DNA from: Candidatus Amarolinea dominans
GTDB lineage: Bacteria; Chloroflexota; Anaerolineae; SSC4; Amarolineaceae
Reading direction: 5' to 3'
DNA: 64,000 nt
Assembly (NCBI GenBank): GCA_016719785.1
Contig: JADJYJ010000001.1
Location: forward strand, 248,001-312,000
Part shown: positions 1 through 7,462 of the stretch, in pieces
How positions within the stretch are numbered: the first letter of the stretch is position 1
Layout: each line of letters begins with the position of its first letter
Translations under genes and position numbers: made by a program
Notes under the pieces: generated by a model
Told to the model about the DNA's origin: nothing
The model's database searches: none
What the model saw: only the letters and a program-made list of their open reading frames with translations

Positions 1-643
1 GGCGTTCGCACGTTTCGCTCGACCTGGCGCGGGTGGTGCGATGCAGCCACTGGCCGGCAAAAACCCCTCGATGCAGTTCGATCAGCCCGGTATCCGGCGT
101 GGGGCCGTAGAACTTGAACTCGCCCTCATGCAGCGCCTGCAGGGCCGCGGGACGAGCAGGCTTGACGCGTTGAACATAGCCGATCTGCGCCAGGACATGG
201 ACAGCGACCTCGATCTCTGCATCCGAAAGCCACAGGTCCAGGTCGCTCATCGGCCGGCAGGCGTAGTTGGGGTAGACCGTGTGGGCCAGGACTGCACCCT
301 TGAAAAGCACCGGCACGACGCCATGCGCGGCCAGGGCCTGAAGCACGGTGGTCAACTCACGGGCGCGCAGCGCCGCACGCGACGCAGCGAGGTAATAGGC
401 GTGCTGCAACTGGGCCAGGACGGCGGACGAGACGGCCGCCTGGAGCTGATCCTGGCGCAGGCGGTAGAAAACGAAGGGCGCCATTCCCTGACCGTGCAGC
501 CAGGCCGCCAGGGCCGCGTCCAACCGGTTGGCCGCCAGCCATTCGCCCAGGGCCTGTGGACGTGAGGAAACCAATGCCTGCACGAACGAGACGATTGCCT
601 GGGGCGCTGCCGCCGATCCGGTATGTTGTGCGATGTGCGTCAT
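1..643 (-). CDS. NTP_transf_5-like nucleotidyltransferase family protein, 3' end cut by window edge
   Basis: The visible 214 codons resemble the uncharacterised nucleotidyltransferase family PF14907, whose members often sit in polysaccharide or peptide-modification loci. Near residues 110-145 there is a block VLFKGAVLAH followed by RPMSDLDLWL, which supplies the DxD metal-binding carboxylates of the nucleotidyltransferase fold; ELHRGVFAGQ follows further on. The start is the ATG at 641-643 (MTHIAQHT). The C-terminus lies beyond position 1. The first 14 or so codons and the upstream DNA are duplicated near 2.4 kb. The substrate is unknown. Confidence 0.75.
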   Translation of the reverse strand, partial: MTHIAQHTGSAAAPQAIVSFVQALVSSRPQALGEWLAANRLDAALAAWLHGQGMAPFVFYRLRQDQLQAAVSSAVLAQLQHAYYLAASRAALRARELTTVLQALAAHGVVPVLFKGAVLAHTVYPNYACRPMSDLDLWLSDAEIEVAVHVLAQIGYVQRVKPARPAALQALHEGEFKFYGPTPDTGLIELHRGVFAGQWLHRTTRARSSETCER

Positions 644-905
644 GCTTGCCAATGATTCAATGTTCACCTGCCCAGGCCGCGCATCGCCGGGTATTCAGCG
701 ACGTGGGCGCGGCGCAACAGCAAACGTAACTGCGTTTTTACCGCAAAGATCGCAGAGAGCGCAGAGGAATCGCGCCTGGCAGTGTGGCCGCGCGCCTTAC
801 GATTAGATGTGCGGGTGTAGGGGAAGGGGGGAGGTTGGTTGAGGGGGGGGGCGTGGAGCGAGGGGGAGGGTGGGTCAAGGGTCAGGTCGGGGGGTGGGTT
901 GAATG
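622..905. repeat. Direct repeat, copy A (5' end of the nucleotidyltransferase gene plus G-rich upstream DNA)
   Basis: This stretch matches 2360-2645 over almost its full length with scattered substitutions. It contains the first codons of the nucleotidyltransferase gene, a CGCAAAGA/CGCAGAG-type intergenic repeat near 740-770, and a purine-rich tract (about 820-900) that also occurs at about 4630-4710 and 21395-21480. It ends in the last codons of a PglE-like aminotransferase tail. It bears no complete gene. Confidence 0.8.
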
Positions 906-1000
906 GAGCGACCGCACCCAGCACCAGCGCGATGACGATCCAGAGGCCGCCAGCGCCTGCCCTGCGGCGATGCCGTCAATGCCGTCTATAAAGTTGTAGG
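905..1000 (-). pseudogene. WecA/WbpL-like glycosyl-1-phosphate transferase fragment
   Basis: On the minus strand this reads YNFIDGIDGIAAGQALA, the conserved NxxNFxDGxDGxA region of polyprenyl-phosphate sugar-1-phosphate transferases, and after a shift of frame GLWIVIALVLGA, a following membrane segment. It is joined directly to an aminotransferase tail (VRSLHST). Other pieces of the same family lie near 11.9, 13.0, 14.1 and 20.1 kb, so this is a leftover of a repeatedly rearranged gene. Confidence 0.65.
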
Positions 1001-1021
1001 CGTAGTATCAGTAGTCCGCAT

Positions 1022-1398
1022 CACCGCTTTGTGCTACAATCAGCAGTAGGCCACAATTGGCCTGGCATCACTTTCGACGTGCCCAACCATGACGGCGCCG
1101 ATTCGACTTTCGCCGCGTCATAGATCCTGGTGACAAACAGTATACTCGTGATGTCTATCACGAGCCTTTGGCCGAAGAATTCGGCCGTAAAGAGATGAAT
1201 GCCTTCATTGCGTATTTCTATGGTTTCCTGAAGGGTTATTTCAGTGTGGCAGGGAAGGAGCAGACCCAGTTTTTCTATCGGTCCATCGAGGCTTGTTGGG
1301 CCGTATATGGGTGCAGAGACGGTCAATTCTTTGAACGAGCCTACGAAGATGAAGAAGAATACCGGAAGGCAATTAAGGAACTGCAACAACACGAGTAA
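1022..1398 (+). pseudogene. Unrecognised small protein, truncated at its 5' end and frameshifted
   Basis: One of the few plus-strand coding stretches. It begins without an obvious start at the junction with the WecA fragment, reads through GHNWPGITFDVPNHDGAD, and needs a one-base shift near 1103 to continue as FDFRRVIDPGDKQYTRDVYH and then EEFGRKEMNAFIAYFYGF to a stop at 1396-1398. The last 76 codons could be read from a TTG at 1168. The acidic end (EDEEEYRKAIKELQ) looks helical. I do not recognise the family. By position it belongs with the small cassette genes. Confidence 0.4.
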
Positions 1399-1538
1399 TC
1401 GCCCTGTAGTTTTGACCAGGCGAGGGCTACAATTCGCGCAAAATTGTGCTGAGTATAGCACAGAACCGCTCCCGCTCCCGCTCCCGACCCCCACCAACAA
1501 CAGCAATTCCAAGTGGGGCAGGCAAAGGTAGCAGCGAG

Positions 1539-1931
1539 TTATGGTTGTGTGGATACCTCTTCCGTGATGACATCCACCACATCCACAATACCCAGGGGAC
1601 GTCCTGGTTCGACATGTGTTTCTCCACCGATGTGGATGTGATGAGGATGGTTCGGAAGATCTGGATAGTGCCTGGCGTTGTCCCATCGCTTACGTAGGAT
1701 CTGTTGGGACGAATCCATCCATTGGTGACGATACTCTACGAGCCTTGCTTGGCCGCCAACGATGGTGAAGAACTCCGATACCTCAACAAAGTCGCCGTTG
1801 GTCAAAACAAGCCGGGCACGAAAGAAGCCTCGATCTTGTAGGGCATATTCTTGAACTACTGTAATCTGAGCGATTGTGGTCGCGCCTGCCAACTTGGACT
1901 TGATTTTTTCCAAGTGAGACTGCGCGTTCAT
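1539..1931 (-). CDS. TumE-like toxin (DUF6516 family)
   Basis: 130 aa with the DUF6516/TumE signature: a beta-rich N-terminal half (VLTNGDFVEVSEFF), then YRHQWMDSSQQILRKRWDNA and PDLPNHPHHIHIGG with the conserved histidine cluster at about residues 95-103. TumE is the proposed toxin of the TumE/TumA type II pair. Its start ATG overlaps the stop of the preceding antitoxin-like gene (ATGA at 1928-1931), so the two are translationally coupled. It ends in a TAA at 1539-1541. The fold assignment is good; the toxic activity is inferred from family and context. Confidence 0.8.
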   Translation of the reverse strand: MNAQSHLEKIKSKLAGATTIAQITVVQEYALQDRGFFRARLVLTNGDFVEVSEFFTIVGGQARLVEYRHQWMDSSQQILRKRWDNARHYPDLPNHPHHIHIGGETHVEPGRPLGIVDVVDVITEEVSTQP

Positions 1932-2254
1932 CCGCTGGCCTCACTGCCTAGCGTCGCCAGCTGCTCTTCAACTGACTGCCACATCTGGTAGAAGGCACTC
2001 CATTCGAACATATCGGCAGCATCACCGAGGGCGCCGGCTTGAAATCTGCGATAGAACTCCTCGGATGGGAGGCGGTATTGTGCCTCGAACGCGTGAAGGT
2101 GCTGCTCGATCCGTACCAATTCGCGACGTGCATGATCCCGCTCCAGTGATAGAAGTTTATCAATCGTGGTATCCACTGTCTTGCTGCGGTATCCGCGTCG
2201 GTATAGCCGTTCAAGGGACTGAATCCTGCTCAATGTTTGTCCGCCCAGACTCAT
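1928..2254 (-). CDS. TumA-like antitoxin
   Basis: 108-aa, helical, charged protein ahead of the TumE-like gene. The block FEAQYRLPSEEFYRRFQAG followed by an acidic W-containing tail (MFEWSAFYQMWQS) recurs in the proteins at 11055-11393, 12110-12499 and 19294-19611, which marks an antitoxin family. The ATG at 2252-2254 is preceded by GAGGAGG about 11 nt upstream. A 5' fragment of a close paralogue, cut by a MITE, is found at 19763-19826. Confidence 0.75.
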   Translation of the reverse strand: MSLGGQTLSRIQSLERLYRRGYRSKTVDTTIDKLLSLERDHARRELVRIEQHLHAFEAQYRLPSEEFYRRFQAGALGDAADMFEWSAFYQMWQSVEEQLATLGSEASG

Positions 2255-2359
2255 TTCAATATGCCTCCTCTCATCAAGTCTTTCCGATTCTACCTCATTT
2301 CGCTCGTTGTTACCAATCCACTTATGAAGCTTCCCTGGGTCTCTGCGGCCGATCTGGCA

Positions 2360-2645
2360 TGGTGTGCGGTGTGCGTCATGCTTGCCAATGATTCAATGTT
2401 CACCTGCCCAGGCCGCGCATCGCCGGGTATTCAGCGACATGGGCGCGGCGCAACAGCAAACGTAACTACATTTTCACCGCAGAGGTCGCAAAGGGCGCAG
2501 AGGAATCGCACCTGGCAGTGTGGCCGCGCGCCTTATGATTAGAGGTGCGGGTGCAGGGGAAGGGGGGAGGTTGGTTGAGGGGAGGCATCGCGCAGGGGGA
2601 GGGTGGGTCAAGGGTCAGGTCGGGGAGGGGGTTGAATGGAGCGAC
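2360..2645. repeat. Direct repeat, copy B (stub of the nucleotidyltransferase gene upstream of the TumA/TumE cassette)
   Basis: Second copy of 622-905. On the minus strand it gives a 5' stub of the nucleotidyltransferase (MTHTAHHARSAAETQ) that leaves homology after about 15 codons and stops at a TAG roughly 30 nt before the TumA ribosome-binding site. The TumA/TumE cassette therefore sits between a broken start and a complete, re-supplied start of the same gene. Confidence 0.75.
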
Positions 2646-2753
2646 CGCACCACCTCCACCACCCGCGCCAGGTCAGCCTCGCTCATGGCGGCGCCGGAGG
2701 GCAGGCAGAGGCCATCGCGGAACAACGCCTCGGCCACACTTCTCCCCTCCCTC

Positions 2754-2898
2754 GCAGGGAGGGGCCGGGGGAGGGTCACCTCGCAGGGAGGGGCCGGGGG
2801 AGGGTCACCTCGCAGGGCGGGGCCGGGGGAGGGGGACCTCGCAGGGAGGGGCCGGGGGAGGGTCACCTCGCAGGGAGGGGCCGGGGGAGGGTCACCTC
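2754..2898. repeat. Five tandem 29-bp units (element PAL2, expanded)
   Basis: Five consecutive 29-bp units, each GCAGGGAGGGGCCGGGGGAG plus nine more bases, with small variation in the third unit. A single unit, preceded by TCTCCCCTCCCT, occurs at the same point of the aminotransferase gene near 4815-4853, 11776-11820 and 21586-21630. There are no spacers, so it is not a CRISPR array. Confidence 0.85.
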
Positions 2899-2999
2899 GC
2901 AGCCCTGAAAGACGGGCTGCAGGTGCATGGGCTTCCAGAGGGGACGGGACTCGATATTCTGCGCTTCCAGGGCCAGGCGGATGGTTTCCCGGCCGGCGG

Positions 3000-3064
3000 C
3001 CCCCCTACCCCCCAATCCTGGGGGAAACACATCCCTCTCCCCCAAAATTGGGGGCCGGGGGGGC
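3000..3064. repeat. Palindromic repeat PAL1
   Basis: A 65-bp element built from CCCCAATCCTGGGGG, a spacer AAACACATCCCTCT, and CCCCCAAAATTGGGGG followed by a G run. Two hairpin-forming halves are visible. Near-identical copies occur at 5517, 8331, 8417, 9958, 21727, 24582 and 24677. It has no stop codon in any of the six frames. Confidence 0.85.
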
Positions 3065-3300
3065 GTGATGACGGTCAGCCAGGGCATGGCGGTAGAACGC
3101 GAAGATTTCCCGTTTGCGCTGCACTCTTTGATCCAGCACGCGCAACTGCCCGCGGCCGATGGCGGCCAGGACGTTGCTCAGGCGATAGTTGTAGCCGATC
3201 TCCGAGTGCTTACACCACGAGAACCTCTTGCCGGCGACGCAATGCGGGTGGTAAGAGCGATGCGCTAGCTTCGGCCGCGGCCTGCGTTTGCAATTGCGCA

Positions 3301-3585
3301 TCATCGCTCATGTTGGTCAATAGCGCCATCGGTTGACCGCGACGCTTCGGGATGCGGCGCCGGCTGCGCCATTGCTCTATTGACCGCGGCCTGCAAAGAA
3401 TCGTCGCTAACAGCCCCAGCCAAAAACGCCAGGCGATCCAGGAATCCGTCTTCCTACAGGACGACCACGTTGCGTGCTTGTACTTCGCGCAAGAAGCGGT
3501 TGTACGACACCCCCGCCAGCGCCGCCCCGCTACGCAAGTCCACCTCACGCTGCATGTAACGGCGGATAGCCAACTCGATTCTCAC
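3301..3585 (-). pseudogene. UPF0175-like antitoxin remnant with an internal stop
   Basis: From a GTG at 3583-3585 it reads RIELAIRRYMQREVDLRSG and AALAGVSYNRFLREVQARN, then VVVL followed by a TAG (3454-3456), then EDGFLDRLAFLAGAV. UPF0175 proteins, antitoxins of PIN-type toxins, normally read VVxLxxDGFLxRLAFL here, so a single codon has become a stop. A tail of about 40 residues follows to a stop at 3301. No PIN partner is present; an aminotransferase piece follows directly. Confidence 0.6.
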
Positions 3586-3612
3586 CCTCTCACCCTCTCC
3601 ACTTCCTTACCT

Positions 3613-3990
3613 CTAGCCAGCAGGGGCAAAAGCGCGGGCCAGCCATTGCCCCGGTTCACCGACCACTCTCGGAGACGCCTTGAGTTGGTCAAGATACCAC
3701 CACCAATGTGAACGGGGGCTTTGGCGTTGGAGCCGGGCATGACGCAGCTCGCGTCCGCCAATCACTTGTAAGAAGACATCTCTTTCCCGCCAGAATACGT
3801 CATCCAACTGATACACCTGGTTGTACAAGCGCTGCGACAACACACTTTCGGGCGTACTTTGCTCCAAGAGAAGCTGAATCTGATCCCGAATGGCGAGGAG
3901 ATCCAGGATCTCAACCCCCGCTCCTTCCAGATCGGCAACATAGCCATAGTATTTGCGCAACAAGCGCTCAAGTTGCTCTGTTGTACTCAT
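3613..3990 (-). CDS. Unrecognised 125-aa protein, second gene of a coupled pair
   Basis: The ATG at 3988-3990 (MSTTEQLERLLRKYYGYV) overlaps the TGA of the upstream gene as ATGA, so I chose it over an ATG nine bases earlier. The first 75 residues are helical and charged, with a likely coiled segment; the end is rich in W and aromatic residues (SHWWWYLDQLK). No family is recognised. A small coupled pair sitting between aminotransferase fragments fits the TA-like cassettes in this window, with this gene in the second position. Confidence 0.6.
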   Translation of the reverse strand: MSTTEQLERLLRKYYGYVADLEGAGVEILDLLAIRDQIQLLLEQSTPESVLSQRLYNQVYQLDDVFWRERDVFLQVIGGRELRHARLQRQSPRSHWWWYLDQLKASPRVVGEPGQWLARAFAPAG

Positions 3991-4508
3991 ATTGCCCACT
4001 CCTGACGGTCAACCCGGTACGCGGAAAGTTGTCCCGCAAAGAAACGCGTCCCCTCGACCGGCTTGAAGACCGTAGCAATCAGATCCGCTTCGTCATCGTA
4101 CACCACCGCGATGCCCATCGAAGAATTGAAGAAACCCCATTGCAGGCGCGGCGGGTCGATGCGATAATACCCGTAACACCAGATTTCTGTGTCGCCCGCC
4201 TGAATCGTGGCCCTGGCATCGGCGTTCAATTGATCCAGTGTCGTATCGGCCGGCCAATCCTGGTCAACATAGATGCGTTTCAGCAGATGCCAGAGTGCTG
4301 TCGCAACGAGCGTGCCGCGGTGATACGCCCTGCCGGCATGGGTGACATCGAAGTAACGCCAACGCAGAAAATGAGCGCCCCAATTGACCGCGCTGGCCTT
4401 CTGGATCACCTGACGAACGATCTCCGGCGTAATCAGGCGACCAAGCAACTCGACGGCGTTACGATCTCCACCGCTCTGAGCGTCTAACACATCAGCACTC
4501 ACTCTCAT
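3987..4508 (-). CDS. Unrecognised 173-aa protein, first gene of a coupled pair
   Basis: Starts MRVSADVLDAQSGGDRNAVE at the ATG 4506-4508; an in-frame ATG lies 36 nt upstream but has no better ribosome-binding site. The protein is soluble, with HFLRWRYFDVTHAGRAYHRG and a C-terminal half rich in aromatic residues (IWCYGYYRIDPPRLQWGFF). No catalytic motif is evident. It is translationally coupled to the next gene. It may be the toxin or the antitoxin of an undescribed pair, which is an inference from layout only. Confidence 0.6.
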   Translation of the reverse strand: MRVSADVLDAQSGGDRNAVELLGRLITPEIVRQVIQKASAVNWGAHFLRWRYFDVTHAGRAYHRGTLVATALWHLLKRIYVDQDWPADTTLDQLNADARATIQAGDTEIWCYGYYRIDPPRLQWGFFNSSMGIAVVYDDEADLIATVFKPVEGTRFFAGQLSAYRVDRQEWAI

Positions 4509-4689
4509 GTTGGCTATGATACACCACCAGATCACAAAACACAAGCCGCGACTCGCCTCGGACCCGCGCCAGCCCGCAAAAACTGAGATGGGGAGATGGG
4601 GTCAGAGATCAGAGATCGGGGGCGGAGCGTAGGGGGGAGGTTGGTTGAGCGGGGGGCGTGGCGCGAGGGGGAGGGTGAGTCAAGGGCCA

Positions 4690-4960
<271 letters not shown>

Positions 4961-4962
4961 CA

Positions 4963-5316
4963 TCAGGCAAACGCCAGGTAATCGGGAGGGGCATACAAGT
5001 GGCGGCGACGCAAAGGCTCAGGCGCAGCATCCCGGCACAGGTCGCGCAAGCGACGCATGTGAATCGCTGATTTTAGTAAATAGCGCGGCTGTTCCATCGG
5101 CCCGACTTGCCGCGTCCATGTTGGCGCTGATTGCTGCGTACGCAACGCGAAGAGTTCCAGAAGGGCCGCCGCCGCCACCAAGGTCGGGTTATCTGTCTCG
5201 GGCCGCGGGATATCCGCTAACACAGGCTGGTTGCGCAAAAACTCTTGAACCAGCGCGCGCGTCAACAAGCTGTCGTCACGCAGGATTGCCGCAGAAATCT
5301 GCTCAATTGTTGCCAT
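4963..5316 (-). CDS. Unrecognised 117-aa protein, paralogue of 18193-18546
   Basis: The start ATG at 5314-5316 (MATIEQISAAILRDD) has GGGAG about 8 nt upstream. The protein is nearly identical in its C-terminal two thirds to the one at 18193-18546 (shared FALRTQQSAPTWTRQVGP and RRRHLYAPPDYLAFA). It begins with a helical domain (LLTRALVQEFLRN). Both copies overlap the end of a lost upstream gene (RYAFLDLWES) and both are followed by an aminotransferase fragment. Family unknown; by layout probably the second gene of a TA-like pair. Confidence 0.65.
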   Translation of the reverse strand: MATIEQISAAILRDDSLLTRALVQEFLRNQPVLADIPRPETDNPTLVAAAALLELFALRTQQSAPTWTRQVGPMEQPRYLLKSAIHMRRLRDLCRDAAPEPLRRRHLYAPPDYLAFA

Positions 5317-5410
5317 AGATGGACTCCCAAAGATCAAGAAATGCATAGCGCGCCTTCAGTGCCTGGCTGGGTACCACGAACGGCTCTATCATAGCCCAGG
5401 ACACTTCCTG
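5303..5410 (-). pseudogene. C-terminal remnant of the lost partner of the 4963 gene
   Basis: Thirty-odd codons (SWAMIEPFVVPSQALKARYA, then FLDLWESIYGNN) end in a TGA at 5303-5305 inside the following gene. The end of the same sequence (ARYAFLDLWESVYDND) survives upstream of the second copy at about 18.53-18.58 kb. In both places the 5' part is gone, replaced here by repeat sequence and there by a MazF gene. Confidence 0.6.
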
Positions 5411-5429
5411 ATCGCCGCTGCGCCCACGA

Positions 5430-5464
5430 GTAGCCCAGTCCCCCCAGCGTTGGGGGCAGGGGGC
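5430..5464. repeat. Short PAL1-like element
   Basis: Contains CCCCCCAGCGTTGGGGG and a following G run, a half-size relative of the PAL1 repeat. Confidence 0.5.
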
Positions 5465-5465
5465 C

Positions 5466-5755
5466 AGGTGCATGGGCTTCCAGAGGGGACGCGACTCGAT
5501 GTCCTCCCGGCCGGCGACCCCCCTACCCCCAATCTTGGGGGAAACACATCCCTCTCCCCCAAAATTGGGGGCCGGGGGGGCAAGCGCCAGCCAGGGCATG
5601 GCGGTAGAACGCGAAGGTTTCCCGTTTGCGCTGCACTCTTTGCTCCAGGACGCGCAACTGGCCGCGGCCGATGGCGGCCAAGACATTGCTCAGGCGGTAG
5701 TTTTCGAGGCGAAGGTTTCCTGGACGAACTGCTGCTCCAGGCCGGACATGTGGGG
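5466..5755 (-). pseudogene. PglE-like aminotransferase fragment: start joined to the central region
   Basis: Minus strand gives HMSGLEQQFVQETFAS, the typical N-terminus of this aminotransferase class, then without the PLP-binding domain NYRLSNVLAAIGRGQLRVLE and QRKRETFAFYRHALAG, the PAL1 element and SRPLWKPMHL. The junction at GAAAACTACC changes frame. The same chimera recurs at about 9.85-10.2 kb and 21.5-22.0 kb, so it arose once and was copied. Confidence 0.7.
5517..5581. repeat. Palindromic repeat PAL1
   Basis: Near-identical to 3000-3064, with one C fewer in the first run and CTTGG for CCTGG. It lies inside an aminotransferase fragment, at the same junction after FYRHAL as the copies at 3.0, 9.96, 21.7 and 24.7 kb. 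Confidence 0.85.
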
Positions 5756-5775
5756 AAGGGAGAGGGAGATACACG

Positions 5776-6231
5776 TCAGAGGTCAGATTGGCTCTGTCGC
5801 CAAGTTCTAATCAGGTCCTGTAACGTACGCGCCATCTGAACTAGTCGCTGCGCCGACTGCAGCGCATCTTCGGCAGTCTGCCTGGTAAACAAGTCCCAGG
5901 GCAGCGTGTAACTCGCTTCATCACCATAGTCCGTGAGGAAATGCGCCTCTGTGCCAAGAATGAGCAGATCGGGCAGCATCGCGCGCAAAAGTTCGCTCAC
6001 CTCGGCCGGCAAAGCCTGCTGGCGCAGTATGGATGCAATCTGACGGGCGGGGTCGTGCGTCTTCGGCGCGATTCCAAACAAGGCCAGCGCAGCTTTGCCG
6101 GCATTTTCCACCGTCAGTTGTGCGTTATCAACGCAGGAGCGCCAGCGTTCGAGCAACAAGTCTTGCTCCGCCTCAACGAGAAAACCTGCGGCAAGAGCAA
6201 TCCGATACGCTACATCTCTAGACGCGCTCAC
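5776..6231 (-). CDS. HEPN-domain protein of a HEPN/MNT pair
   Basis: 151 aa from a GTG at 6229-6231, which has GGGAGGG 5 nt upstream and overlaps the end of the MNT gene. The all-helical sequence (FLVEAEQDLLLERWRSCVDN, GKAALALFGIAPKTHDPARQ) matches the HEPN fold. HEPN/MNT pairs act as TA modules in which the MNT protein inactivates the HEPN RNase. I do not see the RX4HXY motif of HepT-type toxins here. A deleted second copy lies at 10224-10410. Confidence 0.75.
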   Translation of the reverse strand: MSASRDVAYRIALAAGFLVEAEQDLLLERWRSCVDNAQLTVENAGKAALALFGIAPKTHDPARQIASILRQQALPAEVSELLRAMLPDLLILGTEAHFLTDYGDEASYTLPWDLFTRQTAEDALQSAQRLVQMARTLQDLIRTWRQSQSDL

Positions 6232-6724
6232 GATAGCCCTCCCAAGTGATGACCCATTCCTTCTTAGGAAGTGCGGGAAACATCCACATCCAAGTACCAG
6301 CAAGGCGTCGGCGTTGCATGCCGGCATCGTGTAATGCTTGTCTCACTTTGACCTGCAAAGTTTCGAAATACGTTTGCCCATAGAGACCAATCCCATCCAT
6401 GCAGACGTCCATCACCAAAGGCGAGAGATTGCCCAATAATTCGTGCGGTGTTTTGGCAATCACCGACAGACGCTCAGGCAGATGGATCAGGACAGGCAGC
6501 AAAGGCGTCATGATTTCTCGCTGACGCACCAGGGGATCATGAGAGAGATCTTCCACAACCATGAAGATATCATGGTCGCTGTCTCGACGCTCTTCTCCGC
6601 GGCTCTGCGAACCGAATAGGACGAGCATTTTTAGGCGCTCGCCGAAGTGTTCAGCCAATTTCTGGACTAGAATGTCGTAGAGCTGCGTTTTGGCCTCATG
6701 CACGTTCACGGTCATCACTGTCAT
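6218..6724 (-). CDS. MNT-type nucleotidyltransferase of a HEPN/MNT pair
   Basis: 168 aa. The motif FGSQSRGEERRDSDHDIF (about residues 36-54) is the GSxSRG...DxD signature of minimal nucleotidyltransferases. The ATG at 6722-6724 has a good AGGGAGG site 6 nt upstream. The stop lies inside the following HEPN gene. Family knowledge says such enzymes AMPylate the HEPN partner; here that is inferred from arrangement. Confidence 0.8.
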   Translation of the reverse strand: MTVMTVNVHEAKTQLYDILVQKLAEHFGERLKMLVLFGSQSRGEERRDSDHDIFMVVEDLSHDPLVRQREIMTPLLPVLIHLPERLSVIAKTPHELLGNLSPLVMDVCMDGIGLYGQTYFETLQVKVRQALHDAGMQRRRLAGTWMWMFPALPKKEWVITWEGYRERV

Positions 6725-6913
6725 TTCTACCTCCCTTGCCAGAATGTATACTGCAAGCAGACACGAATTGCGCCTGTTTCCGCAGGCAGAAGAGTGAAGT
6801 CTATTCCCGCTTACAAGTATACGATTCGATCTCCCTGGCAAGATCCTATTCTAGCTAAGTTCTTGGCTAAGTCAAGGATGCGAGACTGCTGGTTCCGAAT
6901 AGAAGATGGAGGG

Positions 6914-6965
6914 TCAGGCGAAGACGGCGGCGAGGGTGCGCAGGATGAGGGCGAGGTCGCCTGCC
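6914..6965 (-). pseudogene. C-terminal scrap of an initiating sugar transferase
   Basis: Encodes DLALILRTLAAVFA and a stop, the exact end of the sugar transferases at 13302 and 25186. The stretch 6725-6914 next to it is repeated at 10411-10575. From 6965 to about 7140 I see no gene, only G+C-rich DNA with inverted GGCGCTC/GAGCGCC-like motifs. Confidence 0.65.
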
Positions 6966-7142
6966 CAGGCGGCGCACCGCCGCAGGCGAGCGATTGAAAT
7001 CACGCCTGGTGAGCGTACCGCCGGGCGCTCAGCGGCGTGGGCGCAATGCCGGTCGGCGAGCGCCGACCTGGCGGCGGAGCGCCCTTGCGGCCCGAATTCA
7101 TTCGGCGGCTTGCAGTCGGCGCCGGATGCCTGAGCAGTTACC

Positions 7143-7450
7143 CTATCTGCGAAGCGATTGAATCACCGCCGCGACCCGTTCGAGATCCGTTTCGCTCATG
7201 GCTGTGCCGGAGGGCAGGCACAGCCCGTGCTGAAACAGCGCGGCAGCTACGTCGCCGCCCACGACTTCGCAGCCGGCGAAGACTGGCTGCAGGTGCATGG
7301 GCTTCCAGAGGGGACGGGACTCGATGTCCTCCCGCTCCAGCGCCAGGCGAATGGCCGCGCGCGTGGCGCCGAACTGCGCGGGATCCACGGTGATGCGGGT
7401 GAATCTGCCGAGCAGGTGGTCTCGGCCACAGCGATTGCGGACCAGAAGCT
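7143..7450 (-). pseudogene. PglE-like aminotransferase C-terminal fragment (no PAL insertion)
   Basis: Reads ITVDPAQFGATRAAIRLALE, SRPLWKPMHLQPVFAG, CEVVGGDVAAALFQHGLCLP and ERVAAVIQSLRR with a stop at 7143. The GCEVVGGDVA block is uninterrupted, unlike the PAL2-bearing copies. Its upstream end adjoins the DUF4926 gene. Confidence 0.7.
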
Positions 7451-7462
7451 GAGGCAGGGCGG

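Larger units (their letters stand above)
2640..3290 (-). pseudogene. PglE-like (DegT/DnrJ/EryC1) aminotransferase fragment carrying repeat insertions
   Basis: Reads, in pieces, SEIGYNYRLSNVLAAIGRG, then QRKREIFAFYRHAL, then a palindromic repeat (3000-3064), NIESRPLWKPMHLQPVFQG, the 29-bp tandem array (2754-2898) and finally SVAEALFRDGLCLPSG and MSEADLARVVEVVRSLHS. These are the central and C-terminal blocks of a PLP-dependent sugar aminotransferase. The N-terminal half with the PLP-lysine is absent. The repeats replace native residues, so the piece is not expected to work. Confidence 0.75.

Noticed and set aside
1021..1686. A 221-codon minus-strand frame
   Set aside because: It has no family resemblance and overlaps the better supported plus-strand remnant (1022-1398) and the end of the TumE gene.
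2754..2898. Five regular 29-bp repeats that might suggest a CRISPR array
   Set aside because: The units are directly adjacent with no spacers, and single units occur inside aminotransferase fragments. No cas gene is present.
3000..3064. PAL1 as a rho-independent terminator
   Set aside because: It can form hairpins, but it is followed by G/C runs instead of a T run and lies within coding fragments, often in pairs.
2520..3336. Long plus-strand frames rich in Gly, Arg and Pro
   Set aside because: They are shadows of GC-rich repeats and of the minus-strand aminotransferase fragment; the same peptide strings appear wherever PAL1 and PAL2 occur.
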